Made by a program: the position numbers and the translations under genes. Below, one piece after another: positions 20,881-32,102 of a stretch of DNA of 64,000 nucleotides. Each line of letters begins with the position of its first letter. The stretch's first letter is position 1. The notes under the pieces were generated by a model. The model was given only the letters and a program-made list of their open reading frames with translations, was not told where the DNA came from and did not search any database. The stretch comes from Haemonchus contortus (lineage: Eukaryota > Nematoda > Chromadorea > Rhabditida > Trichostrongylidae), in the NCBI GenBank assembly GCA_000469685.2, contig LS997562.1, positions 13,899,467 through 13,963,466 of the forward strand, written 5' to 3'.

Positions 20881-23127
20881 TTTTAAGAGCCATATTTTTC
20901 TTGAAATAGGCGAATTCTTTTGCTTTATCCACTACCAATGAGTTATTCCCAACCATTACTCCCGCTTTTCGAAAAAAAGGGTACGTCAAGATTATCGTGA
21001 ACTCTGCCTATATACTCCTCTTCATGCGTAATGAGAAAATGAAAATAGGAACGATGGTTCTGAAGTGGTTGAGCAGAGACTGATGGGTCCCAATGCAAGT
21101 GCAGCTGAACTCAGCATCTTCCAGCTCGCTGCAGAGACTATTGGCATTTCGTCATTCCTGCAGCGGTACTCATTTGTGAATCCTTGAAGCGTTCTGGTCG
21201 TTTTAAGAGTTCGCCCGGGTCAATTGGCTTGCTGAGGAGGCCAACTGACCTGGGCGAATTCACATTTGCAGGGAAAGGTAGCCATCTTCCCCTAGGTCTC
21301 TTAAGTCTCTTCTCAAGAACTTCTGTGGATGTGGATGCTCTCAAGCTGTGATCACATTTATTCCATTTGAAATAGCCGTAGGTCACATCTGAAGAGTCAG
21401 TGATGGCTGGGAACTGGAGGAAAAGGAAAAAATCCCCAGGAGGACTATTCACCCTGCTCGCCATTCATCATTTCGCAAAATGGGTTCATCGTACTGCGAA
21501 AATATGAAGGGACTGCTCGGCTGGCACGTGTCCTGGCGGCAGGCGGATGTTTCCCGTACCTGACCTCCTCGCTTACCTCTCATTTCCTCCGCGACACCAA
21601 CCAACTGTCTTCTTCCGCCATTGATTTGTCCTTAAAGCTTGTCAAAATGAATCACGAATGAAAGTGGTCCTCTCCCAGCCTGTTCCTACGTCCAGCCGGA
21701 CTGGAGAGGGAGGTGTTAGCGCCATTCCGTTTGCTTTTGTTCGCCAGTGTTCTCTCGTTTATCGTTTTGCAAATGTACACACTTGAGACCTGAAACACTC
21801 TCGATTGGTCATTCCTACTCATCCTCGTAAACAAAGCGGATCCCTTCTTTCTAATCGATTATTCATAGCGGACGTCCCCAGTACAGAAAACTTTTGAGTA
21901 ATATAGCTCTCGTGAACAGATGACATGACAGCTAGTCCGCCTGTTTTGCTTTATAAATCCTTACCTCGCCCTGGCTTCTTTCGTTATACAATCAAACATT
22001 CAGTTGTTTTCAATCTGAAGCTTCCTCTGTACTTGTTCATGTCGTGATGGTCGCTTTATCTTGGAATGAACAAAAAAATGTTAAATATTTATATCCAATT
22101 TTTTAAAATTTAAAGTATGGAAATATGAGAACATTTTTCGAGGTGTGTGCTTTTTTTCTGACCAAAAGCTTAATAACATTTGGTCCATGTTTGGAAAGCA
22201 ACTATAGGGAAGAGTAGAGATAGCGGGTAGAATCAATAAAGGTTGGTGGCAGAAATTGATAGCAAATGGTAATGGATGATAAGGTGCTTCAAGGGACGGA
22301 GTGAGTGGACCAGTCAGCCGGTGATTCTCATTAGTAGAAGAATGCTCTTTTTTTAATGTGTGAAGCGATTGTAGATAAAGGGAGATAATGTTATAAAAGG
22401 GATAGTTGCTGATATTGAGAGGCACGGGAAGGGAGGAGCTATCTATATTTACCTGACGTCTGGAGAACTAATATTCGAAAGAGAAGAAAGACTAACGTCT
22501 TCTTCGGTGGTCTATTGTTGTATATTGTCAATAAATGGGACTTTATTTTTTCGCTGTTTTTTTTACAAAAAAAATCTAAGGGTTGTGTTGGATAAGAAAG
22601 GGGCTTGAAAGGCGAGTAACGGAGCACAGTACCAATAAATATGATAGATCGTAATAAAATGTGTGAGATCGCGGAATTCATTGTGTTTCTATTGTGACTT
22701 TAATGAAGGCCTTTATATCGCCTACCTTTTTGTAACAGGGAATGCTAACATCACTTAGAGCAATTGCCCTTTTAGTACAAATTGAATTAAATGTTTCTTA
22801 TCACAGAACTTATTACCCAGTTCATTGATCAAACTTTTGGCGGTGGTGTCGTACCACCTTTAATGTCATTTAGGGAGTTGTACTCATACGAAGACCTGTG
22901 AGTGCAGATTCTTCCCACAACGTGCCATAGCTGAGCAATTTCTATTAATTCTTATCCACTGTGATCATCTTTCATCTAGGAACCATTGATAAAGTTATTC
23001 ATGAGTTTAAACCTTTTGAAATAGGGGCAATTTAGGTCCGGGATATGACTCTCTTAGTAATCTACGTACTCTTATCTAACATTCACTTATGAGATTGGTC
23101 TGTGATCGGATAAAAGTGGAATTAAAG
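20881..23127. other. No gene seen
   Basis: Frames up to 114 codons (22081-22425, minus) are AT-rich and show no domain. Nothing else is recognised. Confidence 0.4.
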
Positions 23128-23320
23128 GGCGGAAGTGTGTAGGGGCAAATGGCGCCCACCCTCACAGGTATGGTACTGGTACCGAATCCCGGATCGATAT
23201 CCGCCTGAATTGACCGGGCCTTCCATCCCTCCGAGGTCGGTTAATTGTAACCAGACTCGTCTGGGAGGATAAAAGCACTGACTTGTGCATCGGCTGATCA
23301 CCCCTAGTCGCTGAGCAATG
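23128..23320 (+). repeat. tRNA-derived SINE copy 1
   Basis: Has the tRNA-like head (GGCGGAAGTGTGTAGGGGCAA as A-box region, ACCGAATCCCGGATC as decayed B-box region) and the family body (GCCTTCCATCC, ACCAGACTCGTCTGGGAGGA, TAAAAGC(A/G)CTGACTTGT). The nearest to complete copy is 39751-40029. Confidence 0.7.
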
Positions 23321-24101
23321 ATGATTTCATTTACATTCTAAAAAATCTAAAAGGGTCTTTGTTGGTTTATGAGAATCCCTCACTATCCTGATACCACTCA
23401 TCATGTACTGCAAGTCTTTCAAAGTCAGCTGTGCCTGGAGAGTTTTAGGAGTTGCTTTAATTTCGGCGGTTTTTTGCCGACAACTGATTCTATTTGGCGC
23501 GATCCTCAATCAGGTTTTTCCGTCTTAGGAGAATTCTTATGCTTGACCTTAGCCTGTACTCCCTACTATATAAAGATCTCACTGACGTGGGAAGTAAGAA
23601 ATTAAAATGATATACCTCGATATGGAAGAAAATAATGGTGCGATCCTTGATGTTTTTTGCTTCTGAAATGTGTAGATCTTTTGCTTACATGTTTGCTTTT
23701 TTAATGGTACTGTACTCTAGAGGTTGATGTAGGTAGCTAGCTATACAATTTCATTTCACTACAAAACAAACCGTTTTACAAATATTACTAGCTAAAAAAC
23801 ATGCTGCAGGTGAAGGGCGATGAGGAACAAGGCTCTGAATAAGTTTCTCTCACCTCTTTCAACTCTGAAAACTTATACAATATTAGGGTTTATCGGAATG
23901 CGATTTCTTATTTGGACATAAATAAAAAAAATAAATATTTATATATGTATTATTAAATCGTAATAAGGAATGTTTTATGACGTTTTAGTAACTAGATGTG
24001 GCCTATTGAAGAGATTGAGTTTTTGAGATCGAGCAGGCCCTTTGATCCTATGTTTCTTTTCTCAGAAGAGTAAAAGGTGATGAGTTGTAGAAGCAAGAGA
24101 A

Positions 24102-24386
24102 TTAATCTTCTCCGGTATTCTTCTCATGAATTGGGGCACCTTTTTTTGAACTCTGATTTCCACAATTTTGCTGCTTATCAATTTCAATATCAGGTTCAAT
24201 CCATTCATTTTTTCTCCTCTTTGCAGTCTCTATCCGCTTGCTTTGCAAAAGCCGACCATCTTCAAATTTCTTCTCAACATTTGCTGGAATTAATCCCACT
24301 TCTACAGGTTTCAATCTAGTTGAAATGGTTTCCTGTTTGTTACCCGAAGACAACATTTCCTGAGGACATAAAACGACACTTCTCAT
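24102..24386 (-). CDS. Hypothetical lysine-rich ORF or last exon
   Basis: 94 codons from an ATG, or a terminal exon starting at 24359 after a good acceptor (CCTCAG). The sequence is charged (KRIETAKRRKNEWIEPDIEI, ending IHEKNTGED). No domain is recognised. Codon order looks more protein-like than in surrounding frames, but no upstream exon in phase could be established. It could be a fragment of a nuclear protein gene or a chance frame. Confidence 0.3.
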   Translation of the reverse strand: MRSVVLCPQEMLSSGNKQETISTRLKPVEVGLIPANVEKKFEDGRLLQSKRIETAKRRKNEWIEPDIEIDKQQNCGNQSSKKGAPIHEKNTGED

Positions 24387-26100
24387 AGTGAATGCCTCTC
24401 TAGCATTCCATTAATTAGTTTGCAGCGGTTTTCAATTTCTCTGACATCTTTATTCGATTAAGTGCTTATATAACTCAGATCCTAACTCCAACTTACAAAT
24501 GACCGCTTTCAAAGAAACCGTCACATTGGCTAAGCGGTGCGAGGCGTACTTATACCTTTCAAATAACCATTCTCGACGCATACGAATTCTGTGGTTGCTC
24601 CGGTTTAAGGGACCTGTTCAACTTATTTGGACCGAAATAATTTCAGAAAAAGGCTTTGACTCATCTAAATCAATTTAAAGTGCTTATGCCGCCGATATAT
24701 AGGTAGAATAAGGATTTCTTTATGGAATTTCAAAGGTGCCGTTAGGCTCTAGAGTGACCTGAAAAGAAATTGGTAATGACGATTACCAGTTTTATTCTTC
24801 AGTCTGTTTTTTTTTTGTGGGTGGACCATTTCTAGCAAAAAGGATCAAATTTGTCCTTCCATCACTTCTAAACTTCCCTCATTCATCGCTTTCCCTCCCA
24901 TACTATATGTACTAATTGTTTTCATTCAGTGAACCACTAGCGATGCCCTTCTTCCTCTACAACCCATAGATGTTGTCCTGAAGAAAGCAGTTTTTCAAAA
25001 TCCCCTTCGTTTTTGTTACTGGACGTTGTAGACTCTGAAGACTTTCTAGCTTGATTTCTTCTTGATTTCTTCCTTCTAGTCAAAGGATTGTCTCAAGTGG
25101 GAATACAAATTTTATCCAGCTAACGTGTCTGGGCGGTTCTAGATTTAACGGACGAGACAGGTGGCCAAGGTGTTTCAGGATCTACCGGTTGGTTTTCGGC
25201 TGATCCGGTCTGTCCGACGGTCCGAACGGCGGGCGGTTGACGGGACGGCGGCCACCACTGTTTGGTCACCTATCCGTCACATCATCGATGCATTTGCCTT
25301 GGTGAATACAAAGAGATCGCTCTTTCGTATTTTGAATTTCCCCCTATTTGCTACATTCTCGTGGACCTATCGATAATGGGAACAAAATGGTCTGCTCACT
25401 TTGTGTCTTCCCGGGGAGCTGATGCCAGTTTTATCTACTTTCTGTAATATTTGGGAATAATTTTCACAGTTTACTTCCTTAGCAGACCAGGGAGCCAAAC
25501 AGGTTATAAAGACGGCTGCTTTGGTTCGGGATAGAGCCAACATGGATTGCTTTCTTACTCTCATCTGACTAAATTTTTTTTCTTGTTGAGCATTGTTACC
25601 TTTTCCCATTTACTAGATGGTTTCGCCTTCACCATCGAACGAAGTCCAAAGCTGCTGAATTTTTTTTGTTTTTGCTTATTTTTCTAAGCCGTGCTCAGCC
25701 ATTTTCATTTCGATTGTCCTTGATCAGCTCGACCACCTCATCAGATCTGAACTAACGTGGACACAGCAGCAACGCATGCCTTTTATCTTTAAAACTTTTA
25801 CTCTAGTAGGTAACACCTTTCAAACTCATTCTTCACAGCTCAGGCCAATAAGCTTAACCAATATAGTGACAATGTACAAACTCCTTTTCTAAGTGTCTTT
25901 TCAATCTGCCAGTTCGAAGGAATTGGGCAATAGTTCAGGCTTATATCAACTGCTAGAGAATCAATATCGCATGCTGAGTGCCCCTAGTGAAATTACTGTC
26001 TATAGGAAGGTCTAGTGGTGCGAAAAAAAATAATTAAAGCCGTGGTCTGAATGATTGGTCCTTTTGAGTTACTGCATGGTCAAATATAACTGGTAAAAGT
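24387..26100. other. No supported gene
   Basis: Short frames on both strands. None has a recognisable domain. Confidence 0.4.
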
Positions 26101-26102
26101 TA

Positions 26103-26691
26103 TTAGGTTGATGCATAATTATTGCGGATTTTTTCCAGCAAATTTCACCTGAAGAAACTGTAGAAATACTAAGCAAAGACATATTCAAATAATTACTCCG
26201 GAACTTATTCACCATCTACGTCAAGCACTGCTTCCCATTGATTAGTTAGTCGGATCCCAAAAGCGAAGAATTTTTGATCCTCACGGGCGATCCGCGCCTT
26301 GACATCGGCCATCAAGTCATCCAAATCGACGTAACTTCTATTCTCTAGCCATTTTTTCGTCGAACGGTTGACGAGATATTCCATAAAAGTTTCTGCTGGT
26401 GAATATGGCAGATTTAGGGGCAGATCCTATTTCTTTGTTGGCTCTGGCTGATTGTTCGATCGCCGATTTGATCGCCGAAAAGTTACTGAGATCGCGGAAT
26501 GACTGTGCCACCTTCCAAACTTTCTCGAAGTAGTTAAGCCTAGTTTTGCGAATATGCGGATGGTTTTTCGAGTATACATTGTAGAGGAAATCAAGTAGAT
26601 CATTTCTAGAAAAAACCCGAACTCGATATTCGAATTCTGTCGAGAGAAAAAAAGCCGCGAAAAAATCCGCAATAATTATGCATCAACCTAA
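26103..26691 (-). mobile_element. Internally deleted mariner element
   Basis: The inverted ends are TTAGGTTGATGCATAATTAT at both sides, flanked by TA at 26101-26102 and 26692-26693. At 589 bp it is about half of a full mariner. The minus strand still encodes pieces of a transposase: an N-terminal-like piece (RNDLLDFLYNVYSK) and a C-terminal-like piece (DLDDLMADVKARIAREDQKF). The catalytic middle is missing and stops interrupt the frames. Confidence 0.8.
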
Positions 26692-26693
26692 TA

Positions 26694-27528
26694 CTTTTGC
26701 AACGAAGTAATTCGATGAATTAGAACTGTTTTCGTTCCCACTTTCAAGGACCAATTTAAGGTATGGACATTAGAAGGTGAAAGCATGGCAATCGAAATCC
26801 GCACCCTCTTCAATTTCCCGTGAGACTCCTGACATATAGATCTAGTCATCGCGAAACGATTGGAGGATCGACTTGAACATCATACTCCTCAAGAGGATAC
26901 TGCAAATCGTGTTGTAGATCGTTAATTCACTACTGCCTTTAAATTTGACTAGTCAGTGGTCGCGATATCATCTTGTTCCCCATCTGCAACAACTTGTGCG
27001 TTTTCCAATATGAAATGTTCGTTTCCTTCTATATCTGCCTTTTCGACTGTACGCAAATGATTTCATTACTTCTTTTATCAGTCTTTGTCAATGGTATCCA
27101 ATGGCTTTCCCATGCCCTTCGGCTAGTGTGGGCTATTCCTTGTATTATGTGTCTGTTGCGCTGTGACGGGGTCAAAAACTGGCACTCCAAGTCTTCAATT
27201 AGCTTCTGGGAGTTGAATAGGGTCAACACATTTCATATCTGACTCTACTTTTCTGCATTTACCTCGGCTAAATGAGCTCCCCACTGTCAGAAATGGACTC
27301 TACTGTTCCTATAAAATTCCTTTGTAACTAATCGCCATCACAAAATTTTCTTTAAGAGTGTGAAGGTGTCTTAGGGATTCCCACTCAGAAACCATCTGGC
27401 TTGAAGGCCTTTTGACTCAATCGCTTGCACGTCTCATTATATCACTACAGTTGTTTCTCCATTTTCAACCTTACTCTTTCTGCCGGCTTGATATAATATA
27501 AATCGCCGGTTGTAGCAGCCGAAATAAT
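26694..27528. other. No supported gene
   Basis: A hydrophobic 89-codon plus frame at 26973-27242 is present without other support. Confidence 0.4.
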
Positions 27529-27765
27529 GGCGCAGTTCACGATAATTCTGGGGTAGCTTTTTTATTCGAAAAGCAGAAGTATAGGCTGGGTATAGTTCAT
27601 CGGTAGTGAAGAGAGCGAGAGCATTCGCCGATTTTGAGAAAAAACATGAGTCCTCAAAAATAGGGAAAATAGGGGCTGGACGAGATTACCGTGTATTCGG
27701 ACGAGATTGCAGTTGTTGCAATTGCGGGGGAAATTTCAAAAGCCATTTTTATAGTGAACTGTGCC
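27529..27765. mobile_element. Short TIR element (MITE), GGCACAGTTCAC family
   Basis: 237 bp with GGCGCAGTTCACGATA at the left and, inverted, GGCACAGTTCACTATA at the right. It carries the family phrase CGGACGAGATT (reverse of the CTCGTCC phrase in the larger copies). Too short to encode a transposase. It defines the inverted ends of the family. Confidence 0.65.
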
Positions 27766-28175
27766 TTTAAGTCTGTATCGAGACAAACTCGAGATGCCTG
27801 GCTCACTTAGACGGTCCTGTCGACTGTGATTATTAAATATATTTTATCAGAGATTTTTTGGAGGAGTGCCTAGGATAAATTAGGCATTATAAATTCGAAG
27901 AATGGGGGCTTCTGACTTAAGTAGAGCATTGCCGTAATACTTGCAAATAAAGGTCATCTAAAAGCGATTAGCTTTTTCTTTGATAACGACTAATTTGACT
28001 AGCTGCTTTTCTATAGACGATTGTGAGAAACCTGGGGGTTGACTGAATACTTGTATGGTAATTACTTATATTTCTGATAAGTTCATCAACGATCAAGTAC
28101 TTATTAACTATGGATTTCTCTATATTCATAGGTCGAAACTCTCCATCGGAAAGTAACCTCCACATTGTCGTGTAA

Positions 28176-28330
28176 GGACGGAGGAGATATAGTGGCAATG
28201 GCGCTCTACCATACACGCATGGTCACAGTTTAAAATCCCGGATCGATATTAGCCCTGGACAAACAAGCCTTCCATTTCTACGGAGTTGATTAATGGGTAC
28301 CACACTTGATCGGGAGGATGGAATTTTCAA
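28176..28330 (+). repeat. tRNA-derived SINE copy 2 (5' part)
   Basis: Head with ATATAGTGGCAA and a decayed B box (AAAATCCCGGATCGATAT), then AGCCTTCCAT and a body ending near GGGAGGATGGA. Truncated relative to the 39.8 kb copy. Confidence 0.65.
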
Positions 28331-28727
28331 ACACTTTTATTCTGTCGTCTCCAATTTTTTCTGTTATTACTTTACGAAGTCAGTTCTTGCGGGGAAGGGG
28401 AGCAGCTACTAATGTTTCCTTGCCATCTAGGAGAAGATGTGATTAGGCTGATGGTGTTTGACATTTATTACAATGGGAAAAGTCTAGAGGGGTTTCCGAA
28501 ACACATCGTTCCAGCAATTAGCAGAACAAGTTCCCCAATTAAATCAATCTTTTAGTTATAAAATCTCCTGTAATGTTGGAGATAGAACTCGGTGGGGGGG
28601 AAATGGTCCGCATACAATCCCCATTTCGCATTTTCGGTTATTGAGTAAGATACTTATTTGAGAAAAAAGTCTTTTAAACCTCATTTCCTAAACTCGTCGC
28701 TCAATACTGAATGATTGTAGTTTTTCG

Positions 28728-28862
28728 GTGTTGATCAATCCCGTTCGCGGGTGCCCCATGCATTGGGCTCCCATGCAGAGTCATAGTACCGTTTGAGTGT
28801 CACCTACACAATGACATGCGGGAGCCACTCAATCTATGTACAAGACAAGTCGTTTGTTCCCT
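28728..28862 (-). repeat. tRNA-derived SINE copy 3 (3' part)
   Basis: Starts with the family 3' end in reverse (GTTGATCAATCCCGTTCGCG) and runs to GTACAAGACAAGTCG. The tRNA-like head is missing. Confidence 0.6.
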
Positions 28863-30314
28863 CGTACGACCTACCACGAAGTGGTCAGTATTTGGGAAGT
28901 GTGGAGTTCTTGGTTAGCTTGGAATGGTACTGAATCTTGATTCCATGATCGTGGTAGTGCTCAACCCTTTTGGTGCAGCCGTAGCTCCAATCTTTTTGAC
29001 AATAACACTTTCTGGCTATTGTTCTTTTTGCCGAATTTCGCCTTCATACAGGGGTTATAATGGTACTTGATGCTTGAAGCCACGAAACAGTTGAGCTCAA
29101 TATGTGCATTTCGGCGCTATTCCCGGCCCTGTCATTTTGCAGCGAAAGGGCATCGATCTTCAGCTGAGCTGCTTTAGTGTTTGTGTTCATTCCAAAGCCG
29201 AAAATGGACTCTATTTCCACGATTAGTGACCAAGAAGCAATAGGACGATATCTCCACTCTGTGGTTGGTCGCCAGGCTTTCGATACCTTCTCCAAGCCCA
29301 TATTGATGCCATTTAAATGAGCCGACCATGCTTCGTTCCATTTATTGTCAGTTTCTTCTTGTGAAAAAATCTTCATTCGAAAGCGTTTGTAACTTCCACG
29401 TTCGGTCTCCTTGAAACGTGGTCATGTCGCATGATGATGAGATCTGAGATCTCCACGTAACCCTTATCCAACGACCGTCAGGAGTGTCTCTTTGATTCCT
29501 TGTTGTTCACAAAACTGAGTAGGACAGCAACGTTGGTGAACCACAGATGGTTGGTTTCTCGATTGGAATCTTTTGATGTGGAAGTTACCGGGAGCTGGGC
29601 TTGCAACTGGGCTAGCGCGTTTGTGCGCTTGGTACGGGTAGACCACAAACCAGGAGCTCCTAACTGTTTCTGGTCCTGAAAACGAAGATCTTCGAAACGT
29701 CGACCAAATAAAGCGGTTCCTATATAACAAACCTGTACGGCAAAAACAGTGTAAAACATTATGAAAGCGCTTGTGTACGCAGGTAATGACGAACGACATA
29801 CCGCTCCGCCAGAGAACCCACTCTCAATAAGGCAACCATGGTACATCTAACTAAAAGTCGTCATACGTCAAGAGCAGATCAGGTTCTGCAACAAATCCCT
29901 CAGAAAATCTTATTGAAGCCACGGAATCGCATTAATTATCGAAGACTGTAGAATAATTGGATGGAACTAACGTCTGGTTACAACAGTCATCAGCTGATCG
30001 AGACCGCTCTGTACATTAGGGCCTTTTCTCCTCTTTCAAATCGTAGGCTCTCATCTGGAGCGAAAAGAAAAGCGAAATAAACTGGGACTGAAGTAAATTC
30101 TATGGGTTTACACAAGTGTAGACCCACAATTTGGTGAATGATGACTCTTTCGGTCCATGAGGGGAGTTCTATTTGTACAGGGAGCGGAAACAACCACAAC
30201 TACCTCGGGAGTTTAAACCGAAATCAACATTGTGACTCCTTTCGAATCGCAAAAAACAATAATTGTCAAAGCTAGTTGACTCGGACTAGAACTAAAGTGT
30301 GCAATAGTCTCCAG
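28863..30314. other. No supported gene; two longer minus frames
   Basis: Minus frames of 110 codons (29044-29376) and 122 codons (29478-29846; hydrophobic segment FIMFYTVFAVQVCYIGTALF) exist. I recognise no family and could not connect them by consistent splice phases, so they are not called as genes. Confidence 0.35.
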
Positions 30315-30560
30315 ATATTAATCAATCCCTTTTCTGGGAGAGCCCCGACTTCCATTCATTATCGTAGTGGCGTCCTGAATAGGTAGCCTATACATTGGCC
30401 AGTAGCTCCTATCCTTCCGAACGAGTCTGGTAACAATTGAGCTACTCCTGAGGATGAAAGACTCAATTAATGAGACATTGACTCAAGAGTTAGACTTAGT
30501 TGGCTTAAGCTGGCATCGATCAGAATTGATCACCGGACCATGTATGTAACGGTATGCTCC
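30315..30560 (-). repeat. tRNA-derived SINE copy 4
   Basis: Reverse-oriented family body: AATCAATCCCTTTTCTGGGA, GACTTCCATTC, CGTAGTGGCGT, AACGAGTCTGGTA. Diverged, with a decayed tRNA-like head. Confidence 0.55.
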
Positions 30561-31247
30561 ACCCCCACCTAGTCAAATTTATAAATCATCAAAAAATCAA
30601 TCACAATTCCATACTCAAGGGGTCCCACTCATCTCGGTTGATTATCGGCACCGATGTACCCTCCCCCTACGCTTTCTATGTAAGAGGGCCGAACGAGTAG
30701 GTTTTCTTCCTGCTTAACACCCCTTCTGTAAGAGTTTTTACCAAAGATAGTGTTCTTACCGAACGTTGAGCCATCGTTGTAATATTTTAAATTGTGTCTC
30801 GCTATGGCAACGCCACACACATCTTAGCATCTCTAGCACTGGAGTTTCTTTCTGTCAGAAAGTTTACAGGCGAATCTAGCTATTGACTGTACCTGTAACT
30901 TAGTCAGCTCGAAGAGGGCAATTCTTCGATTGTTTCCGACAATTGTTCTGCGAAGTGGATCGGCTGTTCTGTTTTTTTTTTTTCGAGAACACCACGGAAG
31001 GCCTTTCCAATATGAGATTTTTCCCCGTTCTGGATCTCCCTGAAATAAAATAAAACTACCACTGTATGACACCATTCATGTATGATCACTACATTTTCTC
31101 AAACTTACCTTGAATTTTCAATTTGGTTGGGGAATACTCTCGATTTCAACTACTACGCCTCCCTGAAATAACCTTAGATTATTAACATGAGAGCTTTGTT
31201 TGAGGTCGAGAATTTCAAGATAAATCAGCGAATTCAATGAAATCTTG

Positions 31248-31555
31248 TTATAAAGATAGCTTTAAGTGCTGGGACAAATAACTTTGTATGTACGCATCAT
31301 TTTGGCCTTCTGTAAACATTTCAAAAAAAGCTTGTTCACTAGTCGTTTCTGCGCTGATTGAGGGTGTAAACGAATTCGGGTTTCTTGACCCAAAGGTTAA
31401 ACCTAAAGCGGATTTCAAATCACGGCTTTGTTCTGAAAATGGAAAGATGCGCTGTGCATGAAAAATGCCAACCTCAGGTTCTATTAGATCTAAAAGATCA
31501 ATCAGTTCAAAGAAAATTGTGTCCTTGGAATAAGTTACACTGCAGTGTTCCATTT
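31248..31555 (-). CDS. Hypothetical terminal exon or short ORF
   Basis: A minus frame reading from an acceptor (ATGTCAG) at 31556-31558, or from an ATG just downstream, to a stop at 31248. It is acidic and Ser-rich (IFFELIDLLDLIEPEVGIF, SAETTSEQAFFEMFTEG). A second minus frame (31815-32033) ends in a good donor (GTAAGC), but the phases of the two do not match without an extra exon. No family is recognised. Confidence 0.25.
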
Positions 31556-32102
31556 CTGACATAAAAAGTAAAAAAGAAAAAGGAAATCACAAATGAAGGG
31601 GCAAACAGAAGTCGTTCAGAATAGAAGTATACGTTGTGGTTTTTTTCAGAAAATTCTCCTTATTCTTTTCAAAGTTTTTTTTCTGAGACCTTGTTCCTCC
31701 TACTACGTTCAGTTCCTCTTATTGAAAAGCCGGCAGTAATCCTGTAGGTAGAATGATTATCAAGAATAAACTGACTCAGTTGTCGCCTCCCTCGATGTCC
31801 TCTCATAACCAAGCTTACCGTGTCCTTCTGGTTGACAGGATTTGAAGAAATTCAGTTGTATTTCTATTTTTCTTATATTTGTGACAAGCAAAAATGCCAT
31901 CTAAACAAAGTAGGATGCTTCTGAGATTGTTTCGCCCTCTCATGTTCCGCTTGACCGCCATGCAGCCTTGAGCCTTCTTTCTTTTTTTCTCTCTTGAAAG
32001 CGATCGTTTAATCCCATAGGGAACACTGAACATGATTGTTCACACTAGTTGACATTATTTATAAAGTTTCTTCCGTATTTCACTTTACGTTGACTTCTAG
32101 TT

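Noticed and set aside
29478..29846. 122-codon minus frame with a hydrophobic segment
   Set aside because: No family was recognised, and I could not join it in phase to the 29044-29376 frame or other exons.
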